A stretch of 64,000 nt of DNA from Paragorgia papillata (lineage: Eukaryota; Cnidaria; Anthozoa; Scleralcyonacea; Coralliidae): positions 62,001 through 126,000 of the forward strand of contig JAWNZC010000367.1 in the NCBI GenBank assembly GCA_035771165.1, given 5' to 3'. How positions within the stretch are numbered: the stretch's first letter is position 1; each line of letters opens with the position of its first letter. The position numbers and the translations under genes were made by a program. The notes below the pieces were generated by a model. The model was not told where the DNA came from. It was given only the letters and a program-made list of their open reading frames with translations, and ran no database searches. This document shows, in pieces, positions 45,890 to 57,606 of the stretch.

Positions 45890-47960
45890 ATTATGAGAGC
45901 GTGAAACGCGTTATAACACCGAAAATTACAGTGAAAATCATTTTATAGTTGTCAAAATTTTATAAGTACTATTTAAAACATGAGCAGCAGTGTTTTATCA
46001 GATTTAAAACACGAGGCTATAGCCGAGTGTTTTAGTAATATATAAAACACGTACTGCGAATGTCTTAAATGGCTTCAAAAACTATCCATATAATTAAGAT
46101 CATATGGAAATCAATTTTGAAAATTGAAGTTGTCTGAGCCGCAAAATCGAATAAAAAGTTCTTCTCAAATTCATGAATAATTCATGAGCTAATTAGCCAA
46201 TCAAAAACACGTATTTCGTCACGTGCGTGAGTTGCGAAACCCCGGTAATAAACGAAAAATTGAATTAATAATTAGGAAATTAGATAATAAACGCTTTAAA
46301 CAATAAAAAGCGTACATTACAACATTTCTAAATTATAAAAACAGTCAAAACAAAGAAAAAACTGTATTATTACCACAATTCTAAATTCTAAATGCAAAAC
46401 TCAACACAGAAACCAATTAAGTTAGGTTTGCAAATTTTAATCACGCAAAATAAATCGTATGAACAACGACATGCACACTTATTACATTTTCCTCACTACA
46501 AAATTCACGTCACAGTTTACAAAATATGGTGTTTGTAAACTAACAGCATTTTTAGCTACACGCTCCTCAGTAACTGAGGTGGAACTAACATTAACATCCT
46601 CAATATTCTGAGTAATTGAGGTTGAACTAACTTTTACGTCCTCGACGGTATTCTCTACTTTTTCAAGACAACAAAAACCACTCGGCCGTACCGGCCTCGT
46701 GTTTTCATTGCCTTTCGTGTTTTACAAACTCTCGAGAACAATTATAAAAATCGCTTGGTGAACAGCCTCGTGAATTCAATTGTTCTCGCGTGTTTGGAAA
46801 CCCTGGTAAAACACAGTGGTAGAGACACGTCACGGTCATGATTTTCCTTTGTGTTTTCCTCCTGAATTATTAATGAGTTTTTAAATTTTATTTAAAACTT
46901 TGCTTTGATCGATGTTAAAAATCATTTTTCTTGCGCGATCTTGTGTATCTCTTGGCAACAGATACTATTAAGCCGATGTTAGATTTATTGTCAATAACAG
47001 CGTGAAACTTGTTCATGACCTTAAAAACTACAGTGAAAATTATTTTACTTGTCAAGTTTATATAATTTTGATTAAGATAATTTTTCCGTCATCCATGTCG
47101 CGTAACTTGCGCTCAAAACTGACGGATATACTGACCATACCTAATAGTTATGGAAGTTTTCTTTTTCTATTTTTACAAGATTCTTTTCAACTCTACAGTG
47201 CATGTTTATAAGAAGGTAAAAGATTGTATAGTATATAAGCTAGACCACTATAAGCTAGATACGAAGAGGTTTGGAGTGGTCCATGCAAAAGAAAATGTTT
47301 TTTGAAGTTGATTATTCTAATAATATAAGTTCAACAGTTGTGGATTATATAACTCACTAATATTATGAAAACATGATTGTTTTTGGATGTTTCTCAACTC
47401 CCAAATGCATTTAAAAAGCATATTGACTCTGCAAGCTAGACAATAATGCAAACATGAAGAGATTTGAGGCTAGTTCCGTGGTATCCCAAAAATAATTTTT
47501 TTTTTGAACTTCAGCCAATCTTGTACTGACTAGTGTAAATATATAGCCACAAAATTTTAGCATTATTCCGATATTCATAATTATGTCGTAAAATTTTTAT
47601 CTTTCAATATGTTTCTCAACCCCCCAAAAGTATGTTGACTGTATATAAGGTAGAGAAAAGTGCTTAAATAAAGAGCGCTTGTTTCGGATTATATAATATA
47701 TATTATTCTCTTTTTAATGTTCTGATGTTATATTTATTGCTATTGACAGCGTGAAGCGCAATAACCTTAAAAACTACAGTGAAAATCGGTCTAGTTGCCA
47801 AGTCTAAACAATTTTGATTAAAGCTTTTCTCAATATTTGGAGAATTACTGTTTTGGTTACTCCTCTAACGTTGCTATCAAACCGATGTTTTATTTATTGT
47901 TGTTTACAGGGAGATGTAGTAACGTTGATTTAATTATACAGATTTTGTGTCTCAAGCTTC
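45890..47960. repeat. Array of diverged ~0.75-1.1-kb repeat modules
   Basis: The block ACAGCGTGAAAC...ACCTTAAAAACTACAGTGAA followed by AATTATTTTA.TTGTCAAGTT occurs near 45900, 46990 and 47745, with a partial near 47890, and again at 41990. It is preceded by CCGATGTTATATTTATTG where complete. A copy of the GTTTTATCAG repeat lies at 45970-46100. No gene seen. Confidence 0.6.
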
Positions 47961-48109
47961 TCATTTAGATTTTAAAAAAATACCGATTTATAGTTGTAAT
48001 TATCTTCATGGAGCAACATGAAATATTAATGAGAGATAAATGACGTGTGAAAAATATTAATAGGTAGAGCTAAAAAGAAATCGAACTCCATTATTTTTTT
48101 TAATTTAAA

Positions 48110-48190
48110 ACAACTACAGTGTTTTATCAGGTTTGAAACACGAAGCGATAGCCGAATTTTTAAAACAGTGAGTTTTTTGAACGGCCTGAA
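48110..48190. repeat. Dispersed GTTTTATCAG repeat, diverged copy
   Basis: CAGTGTTTTATCAGGTTTGA and AACACGAAGCGATAGCCGAA match the copies at 21.5 and 46 kb. Confidence 0.6.
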
Positions 48191-49082
48191 TTAAATGAAA
48201 CAAGACGCCTGCTTAGGCGTTTACGCGGGCTACTGATTGCAGCAACCTTGGTATAGCCTAAGCACGGAACAGCGCAACAGCGTGCACATAACCGTTTGTT
48301 AAAAACTACAAAATTTTCAGACGCAATGTAGTTATGCAATTTATATAGTTATGAAGAAGGGCACTGAGGCTTTTCTATACATGATCTTATATGAAATACA
48401 GAGATGCATGAAATGTTTGCTGATATAATGTTGAACTCTTTGCATGTCTATATTTATTTATTCATTATTATTATGTCTAGATTTCATGTAGGTGTCGTAT
48501 TACATTTGGAAACGTGTGTTTCAAAACATGTTTAAATATTTTTTTCTGTTTGTTAGATTTAAATAAATTCTATATCGAAATGATCGCTTGAATCTGACGA
48601 ATCCAGCACTCTACGTTTTGTCTACTAAAAGTATTAAAATCCCCGTTGTTATTTGGAAAAACAGATTTGTTTACATGTACTCTTGCTATATTCAGTGCTT
48701 ACTGATATTACTTGCGTTTGAAGTTGTTGGACTAAGCAGCAAGGCCAAGCCCTTATTGAGTTAACTTGAATGTCAGGCCTTTATTTGTTCCCGCCTTCCG
48801 CTAAACCCGGCAGCGCGGGCAGAGGTGCGTGCGAGCGAGAAGGCGAGAAAAATAAGGGCCTGAGGAAACTCTTAACAAAATTGTGGGGACTCCGTCCATC
48901 TCATGGACGGGAGCTCTGATTGGCTGACTAATTGAAGTAAGGATTTTGATTGGTTCATTCAGATAAACAACTTGCCCAAAGGTGCACCGTCAAGGTGCAC
49001 ACCATGACAAGGTCATCGCCATTTCTCGAATGTATTTATCGTGTACGTTTCTGTGACCAATTCATTCATTTAATCATTTATT

Positions 49083-49520
49083 ATGTCGGAAAATCAAACC
49101 ATAGATGGATTTTTCGAAACCGCTTTGTTAAATTCATTGACACATTTCGGCTATGAGTCTTTGAAACCAGAACAAACGACGTGCATTCGAAAGCTCGCTG
49201 TTGACAGCCAAGATGTCTTTGCTATTTTGCCACTGGTTTTGGTAAAAGTCTGATATATCAGATATTGCCATTTGTGTTCTCTGAACTTCATCGACTTCAA
49301 CGTGGCACGGTGAGGAATTTTTGCGAAAAGCAGTCTATTTGGGTCCTTCGTTCGATGATCAGGGACCGCGATGGCTACTGAAGACGAAGCCGATTCGAAA
49401 GTCCAAGTTGTTTATGGCAGTGCTGAACAATGGCCATGGTTGTCAGAAAAGTGGACCCGTAAGTTACAAAACGGGCATCTCGGAGCAGTTAGTCTTAGTT
49501 GTGGATGACTGAGTTTATAC
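49083..49520 (+). pseudogene. RecQ-like DNA helicase N-terminal fragment
   Basis: MSENQTIDGFFETALLNS leads into FGYESLKPEQTTCIRKL, the RecQ Q-motif region. Walker A follows: LP then, after one missing base near 49229, TGFGKSLIYQILPF, so the conserved Gly-Lys-Ser is present. A GTGAGG donor stands at 49310. A further piece at about 49375-49510 gives VQVVYGSAEQWPWLSEKW and LQNGHLGAVSLVVD, matching the stretch before the RecQ DEVH box, but the box itself is lost. RecQ enzymes unwind DNA 3'-5' using ATP; this copy is truncated and cannot. Confidence 0.65.
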
Positions 49521-49726
49521 GGTTGAGACTTGTTTATAATTATGTATCAATATATTAAATGGCCTACCTGCATTCTAAAATTTAAATTCTAAAACTGTAT
49601 AAAATAATTCCCAAACTATTGCGTTTGTTTTTAATATAAAACATCAATATCCAGTCGATCTTTTTCTCCAACGTTCTAGCCTGTGCTACAAAATTATATA
49701 TTTTATTAATTTAGTCGAAACTATAT

Positions 49727-49890
49727 CAAGACGGCGGCTATCAAATCGCATTATTATGTCAATAAATATATATATATATTGACATAATAATACAAAAGTA
49801 TATCAAGACGAAAAGTATATCAAGACGAAAGTATATCAATAAACTATATCAAGACGGCGGCTATCAAATCGTATTATTATGTCAATATAA
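49727..49890. repeat. Short tandem/inverted duplication
   Basis: ACTATATCAAGACGGCGGCT followed by ATCAAATCG.ATTATTATGT occurs at about 49731 and 49850. Between them are TATATCAAGACGAAA repeats and an ATTGACATAATAAT inverse. Confidence 0.75.
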
Positions 49891-49907
49891 TATTTAACAG
49901 TTATACC

Positions 49908-50806
49908 ATGAGCTCGAGTCGTATATGAGCTCATAGCCAACGAGGCGCTTCGCCGAGTTGGCTATTAGTTCGTATACGACGAGAGCGAATGGGATAACTG
50001 TTTTATTATATAGCCAAGCACTGTACAAGAGACAAAATTACATGCAGCGAAATGTTTCAAACGACAAACTTCCGGCATAGGCAACTAATACTTCCGCCAT
50101 GCGTAATGATGCATTCACGTAGAGTTTCTCGCTGAGCTGTTCGGTAAACAGCTTTGAAATGTTGCATAAATGTTGCTCGAGAGGCAAAAAATGTGTTAAG
50201 CAGATCAACAAAAAAGATTAAAAGGTACCTTTATGAAGTCAAAAGGTGGGTCAGTTGTTTATATTAGCGTTGCTGTCGTGAAAAAGGTTTTGATTTCATG
50301 CAAAAATGAAACTGAAACACCTTCGGCAGTGAAACTAAATTACTTAGTTGGTTGTTTTTGAAAAAGAACATGCTTTTTACTACTCCAAATGCTTATCTAA
50401 ATAAAAAATGTCTCTTTATTGGTGATCTCCTACGAAATGTGTGTTGTAAGCTTGATTTTAACCGTGAGTTTCTTTGTTTGGCAACAAATTAATATCAACC
50501 CGTTAATTTAGTCAGGTTTTTGAAGTAAAAATACGTAATTTTTAGGTGAATTTTACCATTTACCATGCTAAATTGTGTATTTGTTAATGTATTTTTACAC
50601 AATGTTGTTTTTTTATTCATTGGTTTGAGGGTGTTGATGTTTTTCTGTATAAAAATCCGTCAATTTCAACTCTTTTCGGCAGTTTAAAAAAATGTGCCGC
50701 CATCTTGTTTTTCCTCTACTAGTAGGATATGAGCTGATAGCCTGGTAATAGGGAACCAATCATATTACGCAAAAGCTCATATCCGATAGCATGCTATATA
50801 ATAAAT
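49908..50806. mobile_element. ~890-bp interspersed repeat, copy A
   Basis: Begins ATGAGCTCGAGTCGTATATG and ends CATGCTATATAATA. Copy B at 58684-59560 is in the same orientation and about 95% alike. Copy A keeps a hairpin near 49940 (CCAACGAGGCGCTTCGCCGA then GTTGG) that copy B lacks. TATGAGCT motifs face each other near both ends. No intact coding frame; an open frame of about 35-75 codons is shared but unrecognised. Confidence 0.8.
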
Positions 50807-50815
50807 ATATATATA

Positions 50816-50998
50816 CGCCCTCCGTGGCTCGGTGGTCAGAGCATTGCATATTGAATTGCAAGGTCATGGGTTCAATTCCTGGCGGAAGGCCTGTGTAGTT
50901 GCATTTTTCGCAACTGGTCCCGGTTTGGTCTTAAATTGTATATATTCTACACTCGAATTTTCCTTCACCCAAAATGCTTAGAACATGCTATGTAATCG
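50816..50998 (+). mobile_element. tRNA-derived SINE, copy 1
   Basis: tRNA-like head: box A-like TGGCTCGGTGGTCAGAGCAT and box B-like GGTTCAATTCC. The unrelated body is TTGCATTTTTCGCAACTGGT...CATGCTATGTAATCG. A near-identical copy follows at 51052. Confidence 0.8.
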
Positions 50999-51051
50999 GT
51001 GCCTGGCATTACCACATTATATATACAGAACTCTCGATCAAGCTCTCGGCC

Positions 51052-51236
51052 ACGCCCTCCGTGGCTCGGTGGTCAGAGCATTGCACTAGAATCGCAAGGT
51101 TGTGGGTTCCAATTCCTGCCGGAAGGCCTGTGTAGTTGCATTTTTCGCAACTGGTCCCGGTTTGGTCTTAAAATGTATATATTTTACACTCGAATTTTCC
51201 TTCACCCAAAATCCTTAGAACATGCTATGTAATCGA
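51052..51236 (+). mobile_element. tRNA-derived SINE, copy 2
   Basis: Same head and body as 50816-50998, about 95% identical, in tandem 236 bp downstream. The head reads GGTTCCAATTCC, one base longer in box B. Confidence 0.8.
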
Positions 51237-51284
51237 GTGAAATGCCCAATATTACTTATAATATATATATATATATATTTCAAT

Positions 51285-51327
51285 CTACCGACACGGTGTT
51301 TCGCTGTACAACAGCTCATCAGTGTAG
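51285..51327 (-). ncRNA. Hammerhead ribozyme, second copy of the 2.16-kb type
   Basis: Minus strand: CTAC + A before CTGATGA, stem II GCTGT/ACAGC, GAAA, stem III ACA/TGT with CCG loop, C, then GGTAG. One base of stem I is mismatched compared with the 2.16-kb copy; the core is intact. Confidence 0.75.
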
Positions 51328-51480
51328 CTTGGAACAATCTGAATGAATTTCATCAATTACTTATACACATGAGATCGTCGGTGACAACCGCATGTGGGAC
51401 AGCATCGGTGAAATACATTCAGATAGCGTGAAGTGCGCATGGGCCCAGAGTGCTCAAACTTCCATAAGGGTAGTGAGCGT
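51285..51480 (-). mobile_element. Hammerhead-bearing retroelement remnant
   Basis: The minus-strand terminus shares TTCAGATTGTTCCAAGCTAC and the ribozyme with the 2.1-kb locus. Upstream sequence (51330-51480) has no intact coding frame. Confidence 0.6.
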
Positions 51481-52521
51481 TGCATATATATATGTATAAT
51501 CTCAAATTGTCAAATTTCTTGGTTTCTTATCGTATTTTCCAATTCTTCGACTTCTTCTCTAGATCGGGTCTAGATACCATGGACAAACGCCTTCAATTCG
51601 AGCTCGTGTATTTATTGCAAGTCTACCTAGACTAACCAGACGCGGAGAAAGACTATATATTTCTGTGGGATGAAATCAAAACATACGCTTTGTTCTTTTG
51701 ACAACACATATCAATCATATCTCGTTAATTTTTAAAAATGTGTTTAAAAGTGAGCGGAAGACGGTTTTAATAAGAGTTTCCTCAGGCCTTTATTTTTCTT
51801 GCCTTCTCGCTCGCCCGCATCTCTGCCCCCGCTGCCGGGTTTAGCGGAAGGCGGGAAAAAATAAAGGCCTGACATTCAGGCTATTATTGAGTAAACAGTA
51901 TATACGTTTAATATCCTGTGGCATTTATGTGTCGATGTAAACACAGCGTGCATATTTTCGTGTTCTGTGCGACTCGTTCATTCTGCCTGTCCATGAACAA
52001 ACCTTCGTTGTATTTCTCTCGTATATTCTGGAGAATTTTTGAAACAGTTTTCAGATTTGGAGGTCTTAGCTCAACTTTACACTGCGATTCATTGACACAA
52101 CAACCACGGTGCCGCGGTGCCGAAATCGCTTGAAACGAGGGTGTTGCATGGGCTGTAGGCTGTTGTGCTGTTGATGTTTCGTGCCTGATTTGGCAAGTTA
52201 TTACTTTTAAACCAGCTTTGTCTTTGGCCAAAGTGTTGGTAGCTGTTCCAAGTAAGTTGCTTATATAGTTGATCAGTGGTGTGCTAGCTTGTCACACCAC
52301 TCAAAATAGGACCATGACAATTTTCGAAGTGATCGGAGTACAGCAAAAACAAACGAAAACACTTCACTAACTTCAAGCTGAAAACACTAATAACATAGAA
52401 AAACATTTACTGAAATTAAACTGACACAATGCCACTTGTAGCCCAACAAGTTGTGTCACAGGTACGGTTTGACTAGTTCCCAGTATAAATATCGAAAACA
52501 ACCTCGGTCTACCATCTGAGT

Positions 52522-52660
52522 TCCATAGTGGCTCAATGGTGAGAGCGTCCGGCTGACATTCGGAAGGTTGTCTGTGGTATCGAGTCCCATCTGGAGCTCA
52601 GAGTTTTTCTCTGAGTTTAACTTACGGCAGCTTGTGCAGCAAAAACAAACGAAAAAACTG
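52522..52660 (+). mobile_element. tRNA-derived SINE, different family
   Basis: Box A TAGTGGCTCAATGGTGAGAG and box B-like GTATCGAGTCCC; anticodon loop CTGACAT (GAC-like). The body is TTTAACTTACGGCAGCTTGT then GCAGCAAAAACAAACG. That tail is also found at 5345-5375 (GTTTAAAAACGTAGGGCAGA) and 52332-52385. Confidence 0.6.
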
Positions 52661-53045
52661 TACAATTATTACTACCCACTTTTGCATGTTTGGGTCATTT
52701 AGAGATGCAACACACTTTCAAGTTGAAACGTTTTAGTTGAGAATTTTAAGATTTGGTTTAATTGTTAAGCACTTACATTAACTTCTAATAAACACAAATC
52801 TATTTCTATAACTGAACTGACTCATAAATAAAAAAGTCCGACAATATATTGGTCATCTTTAGCGGTGTTTATCTTCTTATAAACCTTCTTGAAAACCAAT
52901 AAGAGCTAGTAGTGTTTTAAATACCTTAAAAGTAATATTTGTGTTTTAGTATATTAACAGTGTATACATTAAACTAAATTAGTTAAACAAACCCAAAAGT
53001 CCAACAATATTTTGTTTGTTTAAGATCTCTAAATTCTTCAAATTT

Positions 53046-53291
53046 TCAGCCATGACAAGAGAAGTCTGGATCATTTGGTATGCAGTTAGGTTGAATATCT
53101 TCGTACTCTTTTACGTTAGCCAAGAAATCATGCACTGGTCCAACGTTTTCTTCCAGCCATCCTTTTCTTACATTCAGGTCAGGATTTGCTTCGTTCTTTT
53201 CTGGCAAAGCCAAACAAGCGCACAAACCTAGCAACAGCAAAAAGCTAACACTATTCCTTTCCCAAATCATCTTTATCTTGTTTTTTTTCAC
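53046..53291 (-). CDS. Small secreted peptide gene, copy 1
   Basis: Single-exon gene of 81 codons; translation could start at 53291 or at the internal Met at 53270 (MIWERNSVSFLLLLGLCACL). Either start gives a clear signal peptide ending near ACLA-LPEK. The mature part is about 53 residues, acidic/polar, with two cysteines (NCIPNDPDFSCHG) and the family motif GPVHDFLANVKEYED. It resembles copy 2 in the signal peptide, the GPV..FL...K.Y.D core and Cys spacing. Function unknown; secreted signalling or structural peptides are possible. A TATA box lies at 53343-53352. Confidence 0.75.
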   Translation of the reverse strand: MKKNKIKMIWERNSVSFLLLLGLCACLALPEKNEANPDLNVRKGWLEENVGPVHDFLANVKEYEDIQPNCIPNDPDFSCHG

Positions 53292-53342
53292 AGTGGGAAA
53301 GACAACTCCAAATTGCTACTATTCTGCATGGATAGTTTCAGA

Positions 53343-53352
53343 CCCTTTTATA
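53343..53352 (-). promoter_or_regulatory. TATA box of peptide gene copy 1
   Basis: ATATATAAAAGGG on the minus strand, about 75 bp before the internal start codon. It is followed by GTCTGAAAC; copy 2 has CATCTGAAAC at the same relative place after TATATTATAG. Confidence 0.6.
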
Positions 53353-53399
53353 TATTCTCTGATCATCGTTAATTACAGACCAGGTGGTAAAACGTGTTG

Positions 53400-55500
53400 A
53401 TGATATACGTTATATACTATATGATTAATGTCATGTATCAGACACAGTTTAACGTTACTCTATTGCTTAAAAGTTTTTGAACGTATTTTAAAAAGTTACA
53501 CTGTTTATGACTCATTTACAGTAATTTTTAAGCTACCTTAAAAAATGTTTAAGCTAGAGCAGCGTTAAACTTCAACTGGCTGCGTTTAGAATTTATTTTT
53601 TTAATATAATGTTTAGTAGTACATTTTAATTAGCTGCATCAATTCGGCTTGCATTAGCCGCAATTTTACAAGAGATCTATATTTAGAAGACAGACAAAGG
53701 AAGGGTATATACTATAGTCATAACATGATTTAGCTAAGCTGCTGTTTTAATATTGACCATTGTTTAAAGAAACTCGTAATGATTGCACCAAAAGATAATT
53801 AGAGATGAAGAAAATTTAAAAAAAAATTACTAAGCGTGACCCTCGTTAACGATATTCCGTTCAAATGAAACGTAAACGGATGGTAAACTTTTAAAGGCAA
53901 CCGTTTAAACGCTATTGGCTAAGCGTTTAAACGGTTTTGGTGAAGCAATTTAAACGGTTTTTGCCAATAGAAAAGTGCGAACTTTTTATTTTTTGATTGG
54001 CTTTGGAATATTTGGACTATAGATAAAAATAATTAAAGCAAATTGAAAAGGTGGTAAACTGCCGAGATTAGTTTTACTAATGAAATACTAACATTTCGAG
54101 TGGAGCCGTTAATCAGAGTTAAAGTTAATCTCGGCAGTTTATCACATATTTACTTTGCTCTATATCCAAAACAATGTCTACGCAAGTATGCAGCATTCTA
54201 CTTTTTCACACATAGATAAAGAAATTAGCTCGCCGCTGTTCAACTACCACAGAAAAAAACTTATATGGTAATCATTTACAGTAAAAGCCCGTATATAAGA
54301 ATCTAGGTTTTAATGTTTTTCCAAGTTAGTCTAAAAAGGTTCTTATATATTTGGTATCTACTATTGGAACTACAGTGCCTGTACTCTACACTGGCTGATA
54401 ACTGTTACTATTATTGATAAGAGTCTAAAATGTACTCACTGAAACTATAAATCTATAATCAGTGTTATTTGTGTACAGTATATCATTTTTTAATGTGGAA
54501 ATTACAAGAGATTGAAAGAGGTTATATATCTTTTGAACTAATGGCCCTAAATTGCGATTTTTACATGCAACAGCTGCTAGTGACACGATGCGTTTAAATT
54601 TTTGTTTTTTGGTGGTGCTATGCTTTACTTAGCATTTACTTAACGCGCTGTTAAGCCTCTCTTCCTGTCATTGCAGCTATAGCTACGAGTACTTGCATCT
54701 AAGTACTCACAAAGAGAAAACACGTTCTTCGAGTTGTTTTTAATTAGGTATTATTATTAAGTACTCGTGACGAGCTGCGAGTCAGTTTCTGCAATGATTG
54801 AATGAGGCTTTACACCAGGCAATTTTTCTCGCAAGGTCCTTGGCAGTGATGCTTCAAGGTGTACGTGCGTTACAGTAGAAAATCGCCTCGTGTGACACTT
54901 GTAGTTTGCATTATCTCGACTCTAGGCGTACATCTGAAATCCTAGAGCAACTATAGCAATGTATGTTTTAGAAAATAATGCGTGGCAAGTTGCAAGAAAA
55001 GTTACATCGTGTAACAGCGTTTTTATTAAACACTTATCGTACGTTTGTGTTTAGTGTTCGTAAATTACAAAACTCATGACAAATATATTTTTTTAATGTA
55101 TTATGTATTTTCATCCTAGATTGTTTAATTACTATAGTATTAACACCTTTGCCTGTTGCAACACGAGTTCTTGATTACAGTGGCACCTCTACTGGAAAAT
55201 GCTAGATAACTATATTTCTCGGCAAAATTGTCATTTCTGACCAAGAAAGAAATTGTTGCAAAATTCTTATTTTAAGCAATAATTTACTTAAAACAAGAAA
55301 AATCAAGAAAATTTTACTAGCCCGAAATCAATTTTACTTAAAACAAGAAGATATTTTTTTAAGAAAGAATTAAAAAACTACATGAGACATACTACATTAA
55401 ATTTACACCTGCTCGAATATAATGTTGGAGAACAAGTTTGAACTTCGTATTAAACTGTCGTCCCTTTTATAGATAGTAAAAAGACTGGATAAGACACTAA
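53400..55500. other. Intergenic AT-rich stretch with small palindromes
   Basis: No gene seen. It includes CGTTTAAACGG-type short repeats (53860-53960), a fold-back at 54045-54150 (below) and a CTTGTTTTAAGT-type repeat at about 55265-55370. Confidence 0.4.
54045..54150. repeat. Fold-back with hammerhead-like relic
   Basis: GGTAAACTGCCGAGATTA and inverted TAATCTCGGCAGTTTATC form the arms. The loop, on the minus strand, reads CTGATTAACGGCTCCACTC then GAAATGTTAG, a decayed CTGANGA...GAAA pattern. Confidence 0.55.
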
Positions 55501-55539
55501 TAGTCACGTGGGATGTTTTGACCCTTTTAATATTTAGAA

Positions 55540-55735
55540 GTAGTGTGCTGCGTAGGCAGTGTTGAAATACAAATCGAAATATAGTATAAGGTTTGAGTAC
55601 TGCCGAAATTATTGAACGTAGTTTTCTAATATTTCGAGCGAAGGCCCTTCATGTTTCTCTCTGACGAAGGGCCTTCGCTCGAAACGTTAGAAAACTACGT
55701 TCAATAATTTCGGCAGTACTCAAACCTTACTAATT
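55540..55735. mobile_element. Near-perfect fold-back, ~65-bp arms, hammerhead-like
   Basis: AAGGTTTGAGTACTGCCGAA to CGAGCGAAGGCCCTTC, then its inverse (right arm ending CTTAC at 55730). On the plus strand the right arm contains CTGACGA (55661-55667), a GGGC/GCTC-type stem, GAAA (55681-55684) and ACGT, a hammerhead-like core with weak stems. The flank AGTGTGCTGCGTAGGCAGTG recurs inverted at 59.69 kb. Confidence 0.7.
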
Positions 55736-56335
55736 TCTTTCAATATTTAGACTGTCGTTTATTCAGTTTGTAAAATGGTTAAGAAACTTAGTTGAAAATT
55801 GTGATATCACAAATGGCGTGAGTATGATTGTAAGTTACTGTTAAGTAACATTATCTTTAAATTCTTCTTGATCTCGCATTTAGATAACTATGTTGACATT
55901 TCAAATGGTTTTATTGCCTTATAAACTTCTAAGCCACAAACGAGTGTTGGAGGTATTGTTGTTAATATTTTTTTATGTATTCTGTGTTGTGGAGAAACTG
56001 GCGTCACAAAAAAGAACCTTGCTTTGCTTGGAATTTGTGATGCATGTAATTACGTAGTGAATCTTTTTGTTATATGAGTATTCTAATAAATGGGCATTTT
56101 ATCTTAATGTGGTTTTATCTTAATATCTACAGACAGTTCGTTTTAAGAAGCTGTATCATTACTAAACTAAACGTAAGGGCTTTTTAAACTCATCAATTTC
56201 AACTAAGTTCTCATGCTCACGCCATCAAGTTTCCTATCCAGTCATTTTACTATATCTCAGCATGCTTCAAGTAAGTGGTGCATAATGTCTTGGAGATGTT
56301 GTTTGCATGGTGACATCAAATGTAGGCAGCTGGCA

Positions 56336-56490
56336 TCAAGCTGGATTTCCACTAGGCGTAAAATATCGCGCGCTCGACTTTTCTATTGTACAAATTGAAT
56401 AGTTTTCTACTTCGTTCCACATGGAAACTCACAAGACAGAAGAAAAAAGTCGAGCGCGCAACATTTTACGCCTAGTGGAAATCCAGCTTA
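56336..56490. mobile_element. MITE with ~45-bp TIRs
   Basis: AAGCTGGATTTCCACTAGGC and inverted GCCTAGTGGAAATCCAGCTT; arms continue through GCGCGCTCGACTTTT. 155 bp, no coding capacity. Confidence 0.85.
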
Positions 56491-57385
56491 ACGGGCTTGT
56501 GAAATGAATGCCGTTCAAGCATGTCTATAGTAATTGGTGCATGGCATAAATTTTGGCTCACTAGCTGAGACGACTGCTTTTGCCAAAATGTTTAACTATA
56601 AACAAAGATTAACGCTTTTACTCAACTGCATGGATGATTTATGTCGAAATTTAACCTATTATCAAACCAGCTTAATTCACATCAGCTCATTCTCACATTA
56701 TAGCAAACCGACACAGTAAAATCGAGAAGAAAAGAAATCAAATCATCATAATCATTGTCTGATATCGTGTCTTAACATGCATCCCGTATCAGTTTTACAC
56801 TACGCTGTTGAGTGTTGACCACTATGCATAGCCACAGCAAGATCACAAAATCATGACTATTAGCAAGATGCGCATTTTCGACTAACGCCACCTGCCATGC
56901 ACACCACAGTGTTGGTCTAATTTTCTCAACCTCATTAATAATTTATAAGATAAAAACAAAGGAGATCAATACCGATCGAGACGGAGTATGTCATCAAACG
57001 CTTGCACAAATTAAGCCAACTTTCACCTAAAAAACCCCCAACTTATTTATCTGAGAAGCAATGTCAAACACTCAAAACTTATGTTTGATATCAATTATCA
57101 AAGCACTTCGAAGTCGTTTTTGCCTTGCTTTTTCAACACACTTCTCGATGTTTGATGTACTATTTCAAAAACGACTTCAAATATTTGATTACGGTATCAA
57201 AACATGAAACAGCAACAACTTTCCAAATGTTAGTTGGACGTTCTTAATATACAAATTGCACTGCTCCATTTTTGTTTATGATTTTCCATGTAGCAGTTGC
57301 TTTAGGAAAATTTGTGGCCAAGTCAATTCGAGATATTCTAGTTACACGTGCTTAACGATTTACTTTACATTCATTCGTTGTTGGC

Positions 57386-57606
57386 TTGTTCGTTGTTTGT
57401 TTGTTTGTTTGTTTGTTTGTTTGTTTGTTTGTTTGTTTGTTTGTTTTGTTTGTTTGTTTGTTTGTTTGTTTGTTTGTTCGTTTTGACATTCATTCGTTCG
57501 TTCATTCAACCCTTCATTCATTCATTCATTCATTCATTCATTCATTCATTCATTCATTCATTCATTCATTCATTCATTCATTCATTCATTCATTCATTCA
57601 TTCATT
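57386..57606. repeat. (GTTT)n followed by (ATTC)n microsatellite
   Basis: About 22 GTTT units to 57480, then about 28 ATTC units. The apparent Leu-Phe-Val-Cys and Ser-Phe-Ile-His proteins are artefacts. Confidence 0.95.

Larger units (their letters stand above)
48767..51878. mobile_element. Inverted ~105-bp repeats enclosing a RecQ-like fragment and younger insertions
   Basis: 48767-48872 and 51771-51878 are reverse complements at roughly 90% (CCGCCTTCCGCTAAACCCGG; GAGGAAACTCTT; TGAATGTCAGGCC). Each copy is itself partly self-complementary (AGGCCTTTATTT.../...AAATAAGGGCCT). They could be the ends of one ~3.1-kb transposon or two independent small palindromic elements facing each other. The interior holds the helicase fragment, an ~890-bp repeat, two SINEs and a hammerhead remnant. 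Confidence 0.5.
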
